A stretch of 64,000 bases of DNA from Begonia masoniana. Taxonomy: Eukaryota > Streptophyta > Magnoliopsida > Cucurbitales > Begoniaceae. Each line of letters starts with the position of its first letter. The stretch's first letter is position 1. Below the pieces are notes generated by a model. That model saw nothing but the letters and a program-made list of their open reading frames with translations, made no database searches and was not told the DNA's origin. This document shows positions 23,125-36,056 of the stretch, in pieces. The translations under genes and the position numbers were made by a program. The stretch is from assembly GCA_022432975.1 (NCBI GenBank), contig CM039509.1, forward strand, positions 5,643,043-5,707,042. The letters run 5' to 3'.

Positions 23125-23300
23125 CACTGAGTTCTTATACTTGCCCATCGCGAACTCGATTGTCACTTGTTTGGTTACGTTGACGTCATCCCTGTTGTCT
23201 AACCATATCAAACTTGTAAGGATGGGGACGCGCAAGTTACCATAGAATTCACCATTGGCGGGTACAAGGATTCCTCTATTTGTGACATCAATGAGTGTCA
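23125..23300 (-). pseudogene. CRM-like protease fragment, right of the insertion
   Basis: Minus-strand translation gives LIWLDNRDDVNVTKQVTIEF and GKYKNSV, the protease region of CRM-like elements. It is cut at 23125 by the insertion and resumes at 18411. At about 23300 it meets plus-strand pol sequence of a similar element, an inverted junction. Confidence 0.8.
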
Positions 23301-25195
23301 ACCACTTACTACTAGGTAGGCCATGGTAGTATGATAGAAATACAGCTCATGACGGATTTACAAACTTTTATTCCTTGAATTTAAAGGAAAAACAATCAAA
23401 CTCGCCCCGTTAAAGCCCGAACAATTAGCCATGGACGAGGCATCAAGGAATAAGGAAATGGACAAGGCCAGCCTTTCATGTAGAAAGGAGAGCTAGAGAC
23501 ATACTTACTAGAAGGACCTCTCATACTTGTACTATTCTGAGACTGAGTAAAGGAGCTAGGGGATATCCCAGTACTAGTACAAAACCTACTAAAGCAAAAG
23601 AATTACCGCAGGGATTACCACCCTTACGTGGGATTGAACACTAGATCGACTTGCAGCCAGAAGCAATCTTACCAAACCATCCAGCTTATAGGATGAACCA
23701 CGAGGAGACCAAGGAACTACATAGTCATGTCTAAGAGTTATTGGAAAAGGGCAATATCAGAGATCTATGAGCCCTTGTGTAGTACCAACCTTATTAGTGC
23801 CAAAGAAGGATGGTTCCATGAGAATGTGCGTTGAGAGTAGAGTCATCAATTAAATAACCATTAAATACTTATTTTTGATTCCTGATTAGAGTATATGTTG
23901 GATGAACTCAGTGGAGTTTCGATATTTTTAAAATTTGATCTCAAGAGTGGATATCATCAAATCAAGATGAAGGAAGATGATGAGTGAAAAACAGCCTTGA
24001 AGACAAAGTATGAGTTGTTTAAATGAATGGTCATGTCTTTCAGCCTATCCAATGCCCTAAGCACATTCATGTGACTAATGCACCTTGCTTTGAAGGAGTT
24101 TCTTGGTATATTTATAGTCGTTTACTTTGACAACATCCTGGTCTACAGTCTAGACTTACCAGCACACCTAGGCCACAATAGTACCCTTTTCCAAACCCTC
24201 AAGGTTGCAAAACTGTTTGACAACCTCAGGAAGTGTTCATTTATCCGGGTTTATTTCTTAGGATTTATCATTACCAACGGCATAATGGAAGTTGACGAAG
24301 CGAAGATTGAGGCCATTAAGGATTAGCCAAGAGTTTCAGAGGTGCATAGTTTTCATGGGTTAGCCTCATTCTACCAAAGGTTCATTAAGGGCTTCAGCTC
24401 TATCATGGTTCCCATCACAGACTGCACCAATAAAGGAACAGTTTTATAGTGGACTCTAGATTATCAGCACAGTTTTGAGTTAATTAAGGAAAAACTGTGC
24501 CAGTCACCTATCTTAGCATTTCCAGATATTAACAAAGTTTTTTAAATAGAGAATGATGCATCTGGAGTAGGAATCCAAGCAGTGCTCACGCAAGAAGGTA
24601 GACCCCTTGCATTTTTTAGTGAAAAACTAAAAGGAGCAACCCTAAACTATTCTACCTATGACAAGGAATTTTATGAAGTCATACGAGCCCTCGAGCAGTG
24701 GCATCACTACGTGTTATCTAAGGAGTTTGTCATACATATTGAACACTAGGCACTTTAGTACATTAAGAGCCAAGGTAAACTAAACAAGAGACACGCAAAA
24801 TGGATAAAATTCATAGAGATATCCTTACACTCTAAAGCATAACAAAGGAGAAACCCATGTGGTAGCGGATGTGCTATCCAGAAGACATATTTTGTTAATG
24901 GAGCATGGAACCAGTTTTTTTGGATTTCAATGGATTAAGGATAGTTACAAATCGGATCTAGACTTTGGTCCTTATTACCTTAAGTATAAAGACAAGGCGG
25001 AAGGAGATTAATATGTCATGTAAGGATGCTTATTCAAGTGAAGCAAGTTATGTGTTCCCAATGGAGGCTTAAAGAAGTGCCTCGTAAAAGAAGCTCACAA
25101 TGGTGGCTTATCCAACCACTTCGGGGAACATTAGCCTTTCTTGTATTTGGTGGCAAACTTTTAGCCTTTTATGTTGTTTGGCATGCATGCATAGC
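23301..25195 (+). pseudogene. CRM-like pol: protease linker, RT, RNase H, start of integrase
   Basis: Plus-strand reading gives the HLLLGRPW block (about 23307), [21 protein letters not shown], an RT box reading YFDN instead of YFDD (24126-24137), [20 protein letters not shown], RNase H ([17 protein letters not shown]) and LNKRHAKWIKFIE, ending soon after the integrase start (NGGL). Many stops and frameshifts occur and a catalytic Asp is lost. The part from 23493 on is duplicated at 32893-34470. Confidence 0.82.
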
Positions 25196-26310
25196 TAATT
25201 TTGTAGGATAGCACACGTGGACGTGGTTGGCACGCGAGGAAAGGGCACTCAGCTGAGCACCGTGGAATTAGATAGGCACACGTGACAAGGAGACTTGATT
25301 GGTAAATTGTGCGCATAGGTGATCGATGCTTAGCCCGTACGAGGTAACACTTCATCAAGCACTTGGATCACTGATGGGCTCGCGCACAGATGGATGACGT
25401 GGCTGCACGGGTGGAGCTCTATGGATCGATGATAGGCACGCACGGATGGACGCTACAGATTGATGATTGGTGCGCACAAGGGAGAACATGGTTGCGTTAT
25501 TGGTGTGTGTTGATTGATGACCAGGCTGCACGGAGTCTCGCTAATGGGCGCGCGCACGGATGGATGACATGGTCAGATCTTTTCTGGAAATTTCCTTCAA
25601 GCATTTTGAATCCACAACAACCTATCACCTTTCAAATAAGGAATGAAGACAAATAGATAGAAGCCAAGCTATCCATATAAGGATAGTGAATCAAACATAA
25701 GAGAGAGAAGGCGTGCGTGCGTGGACGAGGCGCCGAGCTCCAATGGCTAATTTCAGCCTTCTAGCCGTTGGACCTCTTTTGAAAACCAAAACCCTAGCTA
25801 ACCTTAGAACTTATTTATGCTTAAGTTTTCAGCATTGTAACTCTCTTTTTGCAAATAAAATTCAGTGAAGTTTTCCTTCATATTTTTGGAGTTATCTTCG
25901 AATTATCGTCGGTGCATTATATCTGAGTCGGTTACCCCAATTGTTTTCCAAGTTCACGGTTACTTGGAAGCCTCTTACAGCAACCATTTTCTCCAACCAT
26001 CTCGAGGGTTGAACCTATATAAAAGTTGTGGAAAATCATATCCATTTTGCTGAAGTATTCCATCATTTTTTTTAAGGAATCATTATTCGAGGGTGCTACA
26101 AGTTGTCTTTTCAAACCAGCTATGGATTCTCGTGCATATCTCACTCATATAATCCAATTTTCCTCTAAAAATTTAAGGATTTATTCTACACTTGCCAGGT
26201 AAGTTTCCATTAAATTTTCAAGTCATTTGGACTTGTTTCCACTGATTTATACATTCTAGAATTGGGGTGTTCTTCGACTAAACTCGAGAGCATTTGAGAT
26301 TAGCTTCTTT
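25196..26310 (+). repeat. CRM-like LTR, plus orientation (first copy)
   Basis: Follows truncated integrase with no coding sequence. It holds a GC-rich degenerate repeat (25240-25570; GCGCACGGATGGATGAC motif) and CTAGCCGTTGGA, a block also seen in reverse orientation in the LTR regions near 8985 and 17540. The duplicate is 34471-35650. Confidence 0.55.
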
Positions 26311-26705
26311 TGACATGCATTTGCAGGGCTTATTGCATCATCTTTTCTCTCTCCAAAGGTCACTATTAAGTGGTCCCTTTCCCACTAACACAACCACAAA
26401 AAGGTCCCCCAACTACACATGTTCGGCCATTCAATTGTTATACAATTACCAAAACCAAATACTAAGGAAAATAAACTAAGCTTCAGATTACATCAATTTG
26501 TTCCAAGAAAAATATCGATTCCTTCTACAAGTTTGGTTCGGCCAAGAGAGTGTTCTCATGTTAACAAATGAAATGGTTTCTTCATGTCTTGTGTTTTAGG
26601 CTCCAACTCTAATTGATTAACAAATGCATCACCTACAAAATGAGTACACAAGTTAGTTAAAGTTTTAGCCCACAAAACCTAGTGATTGCTCACCTTGGCA
26701 TATAA
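26311..26705 (-). repeat. CRM-like LTR fragment, minus orientation
   Basis: Shares its order of blocks with 13720-14109 (TCACTATTAAGTGGTC, ATCAATTTGTTCCAAG, CACCTACAAAATGAG), so it lies in the opposite sense to the LTR to its left. The duplicate is 35651-36056. No gene. Confidence 0.5.
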
Positions 26706-29700
26706 AAAACCAGAAGTTGTATGCCAACCTTATCGTCATCGGTATGATGGGATACGATGTCATTCTGGGGATGGACTGACTGTTTAGACATTACGCCACC
26801 ATCAACTGCAGGTCCGAGCTAGTGTCATTTAAGCGCCCCGGACAAGGTAGAGTTCTCTTATCAGACAATACCAAGGAAACACAGTATGTCTGTTATATCT
26901 TCCTTAAGAGCTCGACAGCCGATGAAGTCAGGATACATCGGATTTCTGGCCCACGTAGTAGACGTACAAAGGCAAGGTGAGGTGGAACTTCAAAATATTC
27001 CAGTAGTTTGAGACTTCTCAGAGGTTTTCTTGGATGACTTATCGGGATTGCCACCTGATCGTGAAATCGAATTTGAGATTGACATATATCCTGGTGTTGA
27101 ACCGGCATCGAAGAATCCGTACTGTATGGCACCGATTGAGCTGAAGGAATTGAAGGCTCAGCTAAAGGAGTTGGTGGACAAAGGTTTTCTGCACCCTAGT
27201 TTCTCTCCGTGGGGTGCTCCCGTCTTATTTGTCAAGAAGAAAGATGGGTCCCTACATATGTGCATTGATTACCGTGAGCTGAACAAATTGACCATCAAGA
27301 ATAAGTACCCGTTGCCGAGGATCGACGATTTATTGACAAACTACAAGGGGCTCGGGTATTCTCGAAGATCGATTTGCGCTCCGGTTATTACCAGTTGAAG
27401 GTTAAGGCTGATGATATTCCAAAGACCGCCTTCAAGACCCGGTATGGACACTACGAGTTCTTGGTAATGTCTTTCGGATTGACTAATGCCCCAGCAGCAT
27501 TCATGGACTTAATGAACAGGATATTCCAAGATTTCTTGGATAAATTTGTAATAGTTTTCATCGTTGACATCCTGGTTTACTCCAGAAGTGCGGCCGAACA
27601 CAAGGAGCACCTGGCAATTGTGCTATCGACTCTCAAACAGCACCTGTTGTATGCCAAACTGTCAAAGTGCAAATTCTGGTTGAGCAGGATTAACTTCCTA
27701 GGCCATGTGGTGTCGGCAGAAGGAGTGTCCGTAGATCCAGCCAAGATTCTGGAAGTGAAAGAATGGCCGAGACTGAGAAATGCCAGGGAGGTACGGAGTT
27801 TTATCGGGTTAGATGGTTATTACAGAAAGTTTATCAAGGGATTTTCTGTAATAGCGAAACCTATGACCAGCTTAACGAGGAAGGACGCCAGGTTCAAGTG
27901 GTCTGAAGCTTATGAGGTGAGTTTTCAGACACTTAAGCAGAAATTAACCACTGCTCCTCTGTTAGTATTGCCAATTAAAGATGGAAAATTCAGCGTATAC
28001 TGAGATGCGTCCAAGATTGGCTTGGGATGTGTATTAATGCAAGAAGAGAAAGTGGTAGCATACACATCCAGACAATTGAAGAACCATGAACAAAACTACC
28101 CTATGCATGACCTCGAGCTAGCAGCAGTCGTATTTGCACTGAAAGTATGGAGACACCACTTGTACAGACAATCATGTAAGGTGTTTTCTGATCACAAGAG
28201 CCTGAAGTACATATTTACCCAGAAAGAGCTAAACATGAGACAAAGACGGTGGTTAGAATTTGTGAAAGATTACGATGTTAAGATTAAATACCATCCTGGT
28301 AAAGCTAATGTGGTAGCTGAAGCATTGAGCAGGATGCCAGCTACTATGCAACCAGTTATGTCGACCGTATCAATGCCTTTGAGGACAGAGATACAGAAGT
28401 TCCATATGGAGATAGTTTCTGGGCTATCGGCCATACTAGTAGACTTGACACTACGGCCCACCATTCTGGACCGAATTAAGGAACCAGGAGACCAATGCAA
28501 AGGAGATGGCTGATATTGTGAGCAAGATACCAATGGCCTCTTCCGATTTCAGTTATTCGGGAGATGGAGTTCTGAAGTTCAAAAACATATGGTATGTTCT
28601 GAAAGACGAAGAGCTACGAAAGCACATCTTGTCGGAAGGCCACTCATCTTCTTTCTCCGTACATCCTGGAAGCACAAAGACGTATCAGGACTTGAAACTT
28701 CACTTCTGGTGGCCGAATATGAAGAATGAAGTAGCCAAATATGTGGAGTCTTGCATGATATGTCAACAGGTCAAAGCTGAACATCAACGACCAAGTGGAA
28801 CGCTTCAGCCTCTCCCGATCCCCAAATGGAAATGGGAGAACATCACAATGGACTTTGTTGTTGGCCTTCCAAGGACAGCTAAGGGCCATAATAGCATTTG
28901 GGTCATAGTGGACAGATTGACGAAGTCGGCCCATTTTCTGCCTGTGAAGACGACGTACTCCATGGATCAGTACACAGAGCTGTATATTAACGAGATTATT
29001 AAGCTGCATGGCATTCTTGTGTCGATCGTCTCAGACCGTGATCCCAGATTCAGTTCCAGGTTTTGGAGAAGTTTGCAGAACTCCTTGGGTACAAAGTTGG
29101 ATTTTAGCACGGCATTTCATCTACAGACTGACGGATAATCTGAGAGAACAATCCAAATACTGGAGGATATGCTAAGGTCGTGCGTGCTGGAATTTCATGT
29201 TCCTTGGAGTAGATATTTGCCACTCGTGGAGTTTGCTTACAACAATAGCTACCAGGCTACAATTGGCATGGCTCCTTATGAAGCTCTTTACGGCAGAAAG
29301 TGTAGATCCCCATTGTGTTGAGATGAGGTCGAAGAAACCAAGCTTATCGGCCCTGAGATATTACAGTAGATGTCCAGGGTGATAGCTGCTATCAAACAAC
29401 GAAATAAAGATTGCTCAGAGTTGACATAAGAGTTATGCGGACCATAGAAGAAGAGACTTAGAGTTTGCTGAGGGCGATGAAGTATTCTTGAAAGTGTCGC
29501 CTATCAAAGGCGTAATGAGGTTTGGTAAGAAAGGGAAACTCAGCCCACGGTTCATTGGACCTTTTCCCATTTTGAAGCGTGTGGGAAGCATGGCCTACAG
29601 ACTGCAGTTGCCAGCGTCTATGGATGGAGTTCACAATGTTTTCCATGTCTCGATGCTGAGAAAATGTGTACGAGATCCAACTCAGATCGTGAAACAGGTG

Positions 29701-29929
29701 AACTTTGATATCATGCCGACACTGACATATGAAGAAATACCCATACAGATATTGGATACATCACTCAAGGTGTTGCGCAACAATGTAGTCCCATTGGTGA
29801 AGGTTTTGTGGCGCAATCATAATGTAGAGGAAGCTATATGGGAAAGACGAGAAGATGTTAGGGCCCAATATCCGGACCTCTTTGCTTAGGCAAATTTTGG
29901 GGACAAAATTTCTGTTAAGGTGGGTGGAA
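26706..29929 (+). pseudogene. Tekay/Del-type chromovirus pol, 5'-truncated
   Basis: The order is protease ([11 protein letters not shown]), RT (27030-28003: [39 protein letters not shown]), RNase H (28022-28513), integrase (28506-29138 and on: CMICQQVKAEHQ, TMDFVVGLP, SDRDPRF), and the C-terminal VLRNNVVPLVKVLWRNHN segment (29488-29889), a chromodomain-like end typical of Tekay/Del. Gag and 5' LTR are missing. The RT box reads FIVD, losing the first Asp, a stop interrupts the core after LQTDG, and frames shift near 27370, 28003, 28500 and 29140-29480. Confidence 0.88.
29917..29929 (+). other. Polypurine tract of the Tekay-type element
   Basis: AAGGTGGGTGGAA lies directly before the LTR start TGTAAC at 29930, the expected site for plus-strand DNA priming. 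Confidence 0.8.
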
Positions 29930-32493
29930 TGTAACAACCGGCATTTTGCCTATGTAATTTCTCCCCGAATCATTTTGTGGAATTAATTTGGTATTAATAC
30001 AATGAACGTTTTGTTGGAAACCAAATCGATGGAAATTATATATAGATACATATAAGTATGTATATTTGTATAAAGGGATAAAAACCAAACTATTGTATGA
30101 GTGAATGAAACCGTTAGTTAGAGATGCATGGAGGGGTAAATTTGGAAGAAATTAAGGTTGGTGGGAGGGAGCCAATGGATGGTTTACAAACGTCAATAAC
30201 TTGCTGAGAAACCTACCTATTTTCCTCTCTTCTACGTGAACCTTCACACTCATCCTTTCCTCTCTGTTTCCTCTCTTCCAGACGAAAATCATCCATCGAA
30301 GCACCTTCAAGCTTCCTTGATTTTTCTTCTGTTTCTGCCTAAGGTAAGCATCTGCTTATGCTAACGTGTTTGGACAAGTTAAAATGACAGTTTTGTTGAA
30401 GTTTAAGGGTTGTAATATTTTGGAGAAAACTCGCTGTTATTGCATGAAAACATGTTGGTTTGTTTTCTAAAGGCCTGAATGGAGTTAGGAGCATATCCTC
30501 CATGTTATTTGTTAGCATTTGCAGCTTGTTTATTTTCCTTCTGTGCATGTACAGGTCCGTGCATAACCGAGATGACCAAGAACATAAACTCTACAGCAAA
30601 CAGATAAGTTCATACCCGTAGGTTGGCCCTTAAGGCTCTACATCGCGGAGACTCTAAGATTTTACTACTGTCGGGAGGTTTCGGGTAGATAAGTTGAAGT
30701 TATATTCTGAGTAACCTGTTCTTCCTTTAGGTTCTATTGTGTTGTTTCTGTTGTCTGCTGTTTTAATTGTAGCACAATGAATGTCCATGCATACACGATT
30801 TTCCCGAAAGTTCATGTAAAACTTTTTTCTGTACACGGTTTGAAGCTAAGCAAGATAAAATATGACTGAAATGCATTGGTTAAGTGCGGGCCGGGGACTG
30901 GCCTACTGTTCTGTTTCTGTATATCTGTTTGTGCCTGTCGTGCACTTGCCAGTTCCCCTATAAGCCCCACTTATACCCCTCTGCCACTGAAACGTAATGT
31001 ACTGTTCTGTCACCATATTCTGAAAGTTCATGCATAGCATATGCATCGCTGCATTTATATATGTTCTTACTGAGTTTTAGACTCATAGGTGAACTTCCTG
31101 ATGTAGGTACTGAACCCGCAAATGAGGACTTTGTGCCTCAGTCTGACGAATAGGTGGCTGGTAGCTCGAGCTTTCGGGGGTGGTTGTGGCAGCCAGACAT
31201 TTTTCTGACCCGAGGGAGGGAAGTTTTTAAAGTAATGTTCAAGTCCATAAAACTTTACTGGGATTCTGCTGTTTTGTTTTTAAACCTCTGTAGTGGTTCT
31301 GTGTTTTTGGTTTAAAAACTCTGTTGGGAATTTTATAATGTATAGATTCTGATGTTCGAGTTTTAAACCTCTATTTGACAATTGAATTCATGTTCTGAAG
31401 TATTCTGGAATTGTTTGGAATATTTTCTCTTTTAAGGTGTGCATGGATTAACTCTGATTTTAGAGTTTTCCATGCAATCTGTTTTCCTTAAATTTCTGTC
31501 GTGTTTTCCTGGTATGCCCAAAATTATGTTGTGAATCATTTTTCTGAAGTGTGAAGCTTTCACACTTTCTGTTTTTCGCGATTTCTGTTTTATATAATCC
31601 TGTTAAAAGTTGTCAAATTCTGGCCTTTTAAACTACATCTTCCGATCACATCCACCGCTACTTGTCTTATTCGCATCCACCGCTGCCTTTAGAATTTCAT
31701 CTTCCGCCTGACATCATCTGTTTTGTCTTATTCGCATCCACCGCTACCTTTAGAATTTCATCTTCCGCCTGATGTCATCTGTTTTTTCTTAATCGCATCC
31801 ACCGCTGCCTTTAGAATTTCATCTTCCGCCTGACGTCATCTGTTTTGTCTTATTCGCATCCACCGCTGCCTTTAAAATTTCATCTTCCGCCTAACGTCAT
31901 CTATTTTGTCTTATTCGCATCCACTGCTGCCTTTAAAATTTCATCTTCCACCTGACGTCATCTGTTTTGTCTTATTCGCATCCACCGCTGCCTTTAGAAT
32001 TTCATCTTCCGCCTGATGTCACTTGTTTTGTCTTATTCGTATCCACCATTGTCACCGCTCGCATTTGTTAAAAATCCACTTCTTCCGCCAGTCTTCTGCC
32101 TATGTTTTTCTGCCTTTATTTCCTGTTTATTCTGTTTATTTATTCTCATCGTCCCTTTCTGTTCCCTGTTCTCTCCAGTCCCTTCTGTTATTCACTTATG
32201 TTATCCGGTTATAAATTAACTCCCAGTTTTTTTAAATCCAGAGAAAGCCTTCTATCTTTGAGGAGTTTTAAAGGTTCGATTTATAAAAGTCCTCTGTCTT
32301 CTGTTCTTTGAACTGTAATTGTCATCCAGTTTTATACACATGTCATCCAGTCTCATTTCCAGAGATGGTTTCTTCTCCCTGTAAGGTTCTAAAAATTTCA
32401 AAAAAAAAAATATAGTCTGTGTTTTTCTGTTATGTCCCGGAGTGATGGCTTGGCTCCCGGATTCTGATTGGAATCGGGTCCCAGGCCGTCACA
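29930..32493 (+). repeat. Tekay-type 3' LTR with 61-bp minisatellite
   Basis: The LTR (2,564 bases) starts TGTAACAACCGG after the polypurine tract and ends GGCCGTCACA. Its ends and several internal blocks (CCGTAGGTTGGCCC, GCATACACGATTTTCCCGAA, GGAGTGATGGCTTGGCTC) match the solo LTRs at 36887 and 41882. The splice-donor-like site is mutated to CAGATAAGT (30601-30609). No 5' partner remains. Confidence 0.87.
31672..32050 (+). repeat. 61-bp minisatellite in the Tekay LTR
   Basis: About six copies start at 31672, 31733, 31794, 31855, 31916 and 31977, each beginning CGCATCCACCGCTGCC and containing CATCTTCCGCCTGA. A degenerate seventh follows at 32038. Confidence 0.93.
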
Positions 32494-32887
32494 AGATGGA
32501 TGTGGTGGATTATGAGTTGAAGACTTGGCCATCCAAGTTAATAAGCTCTCAACACTTAAAGATTTTCTATTCATCAAATGGAGCCCAAAGGAAGTCTTGG
32601 TCCAAAGAAGAGCTCACAACTAAGGTATGAAAATTGTAGGTACAAATGTGGGTGGCAACTTGGATCAAGGAGATAGTAAAATCTTGGCCATTGATCAAGG
32701 CATGGCTCGGCCATCACTTGGATTGCTGACTTGGCGTGCACTGGCAGCAGGAGAGGCGCGCAAGTAGAGCAGCAGCTTCGGATGAGGGCGCACGGGCAGC
32801 AGCAGGCGCCGTTGGATGCGCGCAAGGATTGCCAGCATAGCGCGGGGAGGCACGCGCGAGCTTCCCATCTGGACCGTCGATCAGAAG
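32494..32887. other. GC-rich retroelement-like stretch, unassigned
   Basis: No gene is supported. The second half is rich in GCGCGC-type runs, like other LTR regions in the window. It may be an LTR remnant of the CRM-like family. Open frames here are composition effects. Confidence 0.4.
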
Positions 32888-34470
32888 GAGGACTAGAGAC
32901 ATCCTTACTAGAAGGAGGACCTCTCATACTGGAACTGTTCCGAGACTGAGTAAAGGAGCTAGAGGATATCCCAGTACTATTAGCAAACCTATTGAAGCTA
33001 TTTCAAGATGTGTTTCTCAAGGAATTACCGCTGGGATTACAACCCTTATGTGGGATTGAACACCAGATCGACTTGTAGCAAGGGGTGATGTTACCAAACC
33101 ATCCAGCTTATAGGATGAACCCCGAAGAGAACAAAGGAACTACAAAGTCAGGTACAAGAGTTATTGGAAAATGACTATATTAGAGAATCTATGAGCCCTC
33201 GTGTAGTATCGACATTCATAGTGCCAAAGAATGATGGTTCCATGAGAATGCATGTTGATAGTAGAGCCATCAATCAAATAACCATTAAATACCAATTATT
33301 GATTCCCTGATTATAAGATATGTTAGATGAACTCAGTGGAGCTTCAATATTTTCAAAATTCGATCTCCAGAGCGAATATCATCAAATCAGGATGAAGGAA
33401 GGTGATTAGTGGAAAACAAGCTTCAAGACAAAGTATGAGTATTTTGAATGGATGGTCATGCATTTCGGCCTATCCAATGCCCCAAGCACGTTCATGCAAC
33501 TATTACACCATGTTTTGATGGAGTTTCTTAGGAAATTTATAGTCGTTTACTTCAACAACATCCTGGTCTACAGTTTAGACTTACCATCACACCTAGGCCA
33601 CCTTAGTACCCTTTTCCAAACCCTCATGGTTGCAAAATTGTTTGGCAACCTCAAGAAGTGTTCATTTACCCAAGAGAGGGTTTATTTCTTAGGATTTATC
33701 ATTACCACGGGCAGACTGGAAGTTGACGAAGCATAGATTGATGCCATTAAGGATTGGCCTAGCCCTACAAAAGTTTCAGAGGTGCATAGTTTTCATGGGT
33801 TAGCCTCATTCAACCGAAAGTTTATTAAGGACTTCAGCTCTATCATGGCTCCTATCACGGACTGCACCAAGAAAGGAAGAGACTTCCAATGGACTCCAGA
33901 TTGTTAGTGTAGTTTTGAGTTAATTAAGAAAAACTGTGTCATGCATTTTTTAGTGAAAAACTAAAAGGAACAACCCTCAAATATTCTACCTATGACATGG
34001 AATTCTATGCAGTCATACAAGCCCTCGAGCAGTGGCAGCACTACCTGTTATCTAAGGAGTTTGTTATACATACTAACCACCAGGCACTTAAGCACATTCA
34101 GAGCCAAGGTAAACTAAACAGGAGACACGCCAAATGGATAGAATTCATAGAGAGATATCCTTACACCCTAAAATATAAGAAAGTAGAAACCCATGTGGTA
34201 GCGGATGCGCTATCCAGAAGAGATATTCTGTTAACCGAGCTTGGGGCCAGATTTTTGGGATTTCAATGGATTAAGGATAGCTACGAATTGGATCCAGACT
34301 TTGGTCCTTATTACATTAAGTGTCAGGACAAGGCGGGGGGAGATTACCATGTCATGGAAGGATACTTATTCAAGTGAAGCAAGTTATGTGTTCCCAATGG
34401 AGGCTTGAGGAAGTGCCTCGTAAAATAAGCTCACAGTGGTGGATTATCCAACCACTTCGGGGAACCTTAG
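32888..34470 (+). pseudogene. CRM-like RT and RNase H, second copy
   Basis: Direct duplicate of 23493-25170. The plus strand shows LPLGLQPLCGIEHQIDL, an open part (33452-33736) with the RT box reading YFNN (both catalytic Asp changed), [14 protein letters not shown], and RNase H (33997-34377: [44 protein letters not shown]). It ends just inside integrase at the same point as the first copy, so truncation preceded duplication. Confidence 0.85.
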
Positions 34471-35650
34471 CCTTTCTTTCTTGTATTTGGTGGCAAACTT
34501 TTAGCCTTTTATGTTGTTTGGCATGCATGCATAGCTAATTTTGTAGGATAGCACACGTGGGCGTGGTTGGTGTGCGCGAAAGGGGCACTCAGCTGAGCAC
34601 CATGGAACCGGATGGGCATGCGCAAGAAGGAGACTTTATCGGTAGATGGCATGCATAGGTGATCGATGCTTGGCGCGCACAAGGGAACACTTTGTCGAGC
34701 ACTTGGATTGCTAATGGGCTCGCGCACAGATGGATGACCTGGCTGCATGGGTGCTGTACTATGGATCGATGATAGGCATGCATGGATGGACGCTGCGGAT
34801 CAATGACTAGTGCGCACAAGGGAGGACGTGGCCGTGTGATTGGCGTGCGTTGATTGATGACCTGGCAGCACGGAGGATCACTGATGGGCACGCGCACTAA
34901 TGGATGACATGACCGAATCTTTTCTTGAAATTTCCTTCAAGCATTTTGAATCCACGACAGCCTATTACCTTTCAAATAAGGAATGAAGACCAATAGATAG
35001 AAGCCAAGCTATCCATACAAGGAAAGTGAATCAAACATAAAAGAGAGAAGGTGACGTGTGCAGACGGGGCGCTGAGCTCCAACGACTACTTTCGGCCTTC
35101 TAGTCGTTAGATCTCTTTTGAAGAACAAAACCATAGCTAACCTTAGATCTTATTTAAGCTCAAGTTTTCGGCATTGTAACTCACTTTTGGCAAATAAAAT
35201 TAAGTGAAATTTTCCTTCATATTTTCGAAGTTGTCTTCGAATTATCCTTGGTGCATTATATCCAAGCCAGTTACCTCAATTGTTTTCAAAGTTCACGGTT
35301 GCTTGGAAGCCTCTTACAGCCACCATTTTCTTCAACCATTTTGAGGGTTGGACCTATAGAAAAGTGGAGAAAAACCTTGTCCATTTTGCTTGAGTATTCC
35401 ATCATTTTTTGAGGAATCATAATCCGAGGGTGCTACAAGTTGCCTTTTCGGACCAGCTTTGGATTCTCATGCATATCTCACTCACATCATCAAATTTTCC
35501 TCTAAAAATTTCAGGGTTTATTCTACACCTGCCAGTAAGTTTCCATTAAATTTTCAAGTCATTTAGACTCATTTCCACTGATTTATACATTCTGGAATTG
35601 GGGTGTTCTTCGGCTAAACCCGAGAGCACCGACCCCTTTGCGATTAGCTT
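34471..35650 (+). repeat. CRM-like LTR, plus orientation (second copy)
   Basis: Duplicate of 25196-26310, with the same GC-rich degenerate repeats (34560-34910). No gene is visible, and strand and ends follow the first copy. Confidence 0.55.
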
Positions 35651-36056
35651 CTTATGACGTGTAATTTGTAGCGCTTATTGCATCATCTTCTCTCTCTCTC
35701 CAAAGGTCACTATTAAGTGGTCCCCTTCCCCACTAACACAACCCCAAAAAGGTCGCCCAACTACACATGTTGGACCACTCACTTGACATACAATTAACAA
35801 AACCAAATACTAAGTAAAATAAACTAAGCTTCGAATTACATCAATTTGTTCCAAGAAAAACATCGATTCCTTCTTCAAGCTTGGTTCGGCCAAGAAAGTG
35901 TTCCCATGCTAACAAATTTTAATAGCTTCTCCATGTCTTGTGTGTTAGGCTTCAACTCCAATTGATTAACAAATGCATCACATCACCTACAAAATGAGCA
36001 CACAAGTCAGTTAAAGTTTTAGCATGTGACCTAGTGATTGCTCACCTTTGCATATC
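35651..36056 (-). repeat. CRM-like LTR fragment, minus orientation (second copy)
   Basis: Duplicate of 26311-26705. Homology to the first copy stops at about 36056, where the first copy joins the Tekay fragment. Confidence 0.5.

Noticed and set aside
32574..32949. GC-rich frames including a 117-residue Cys/Ser/Leu-rich one
   Set aside because: Overlapping frames on both strands of a GC-rich repeat stretch, with no conserved domain.
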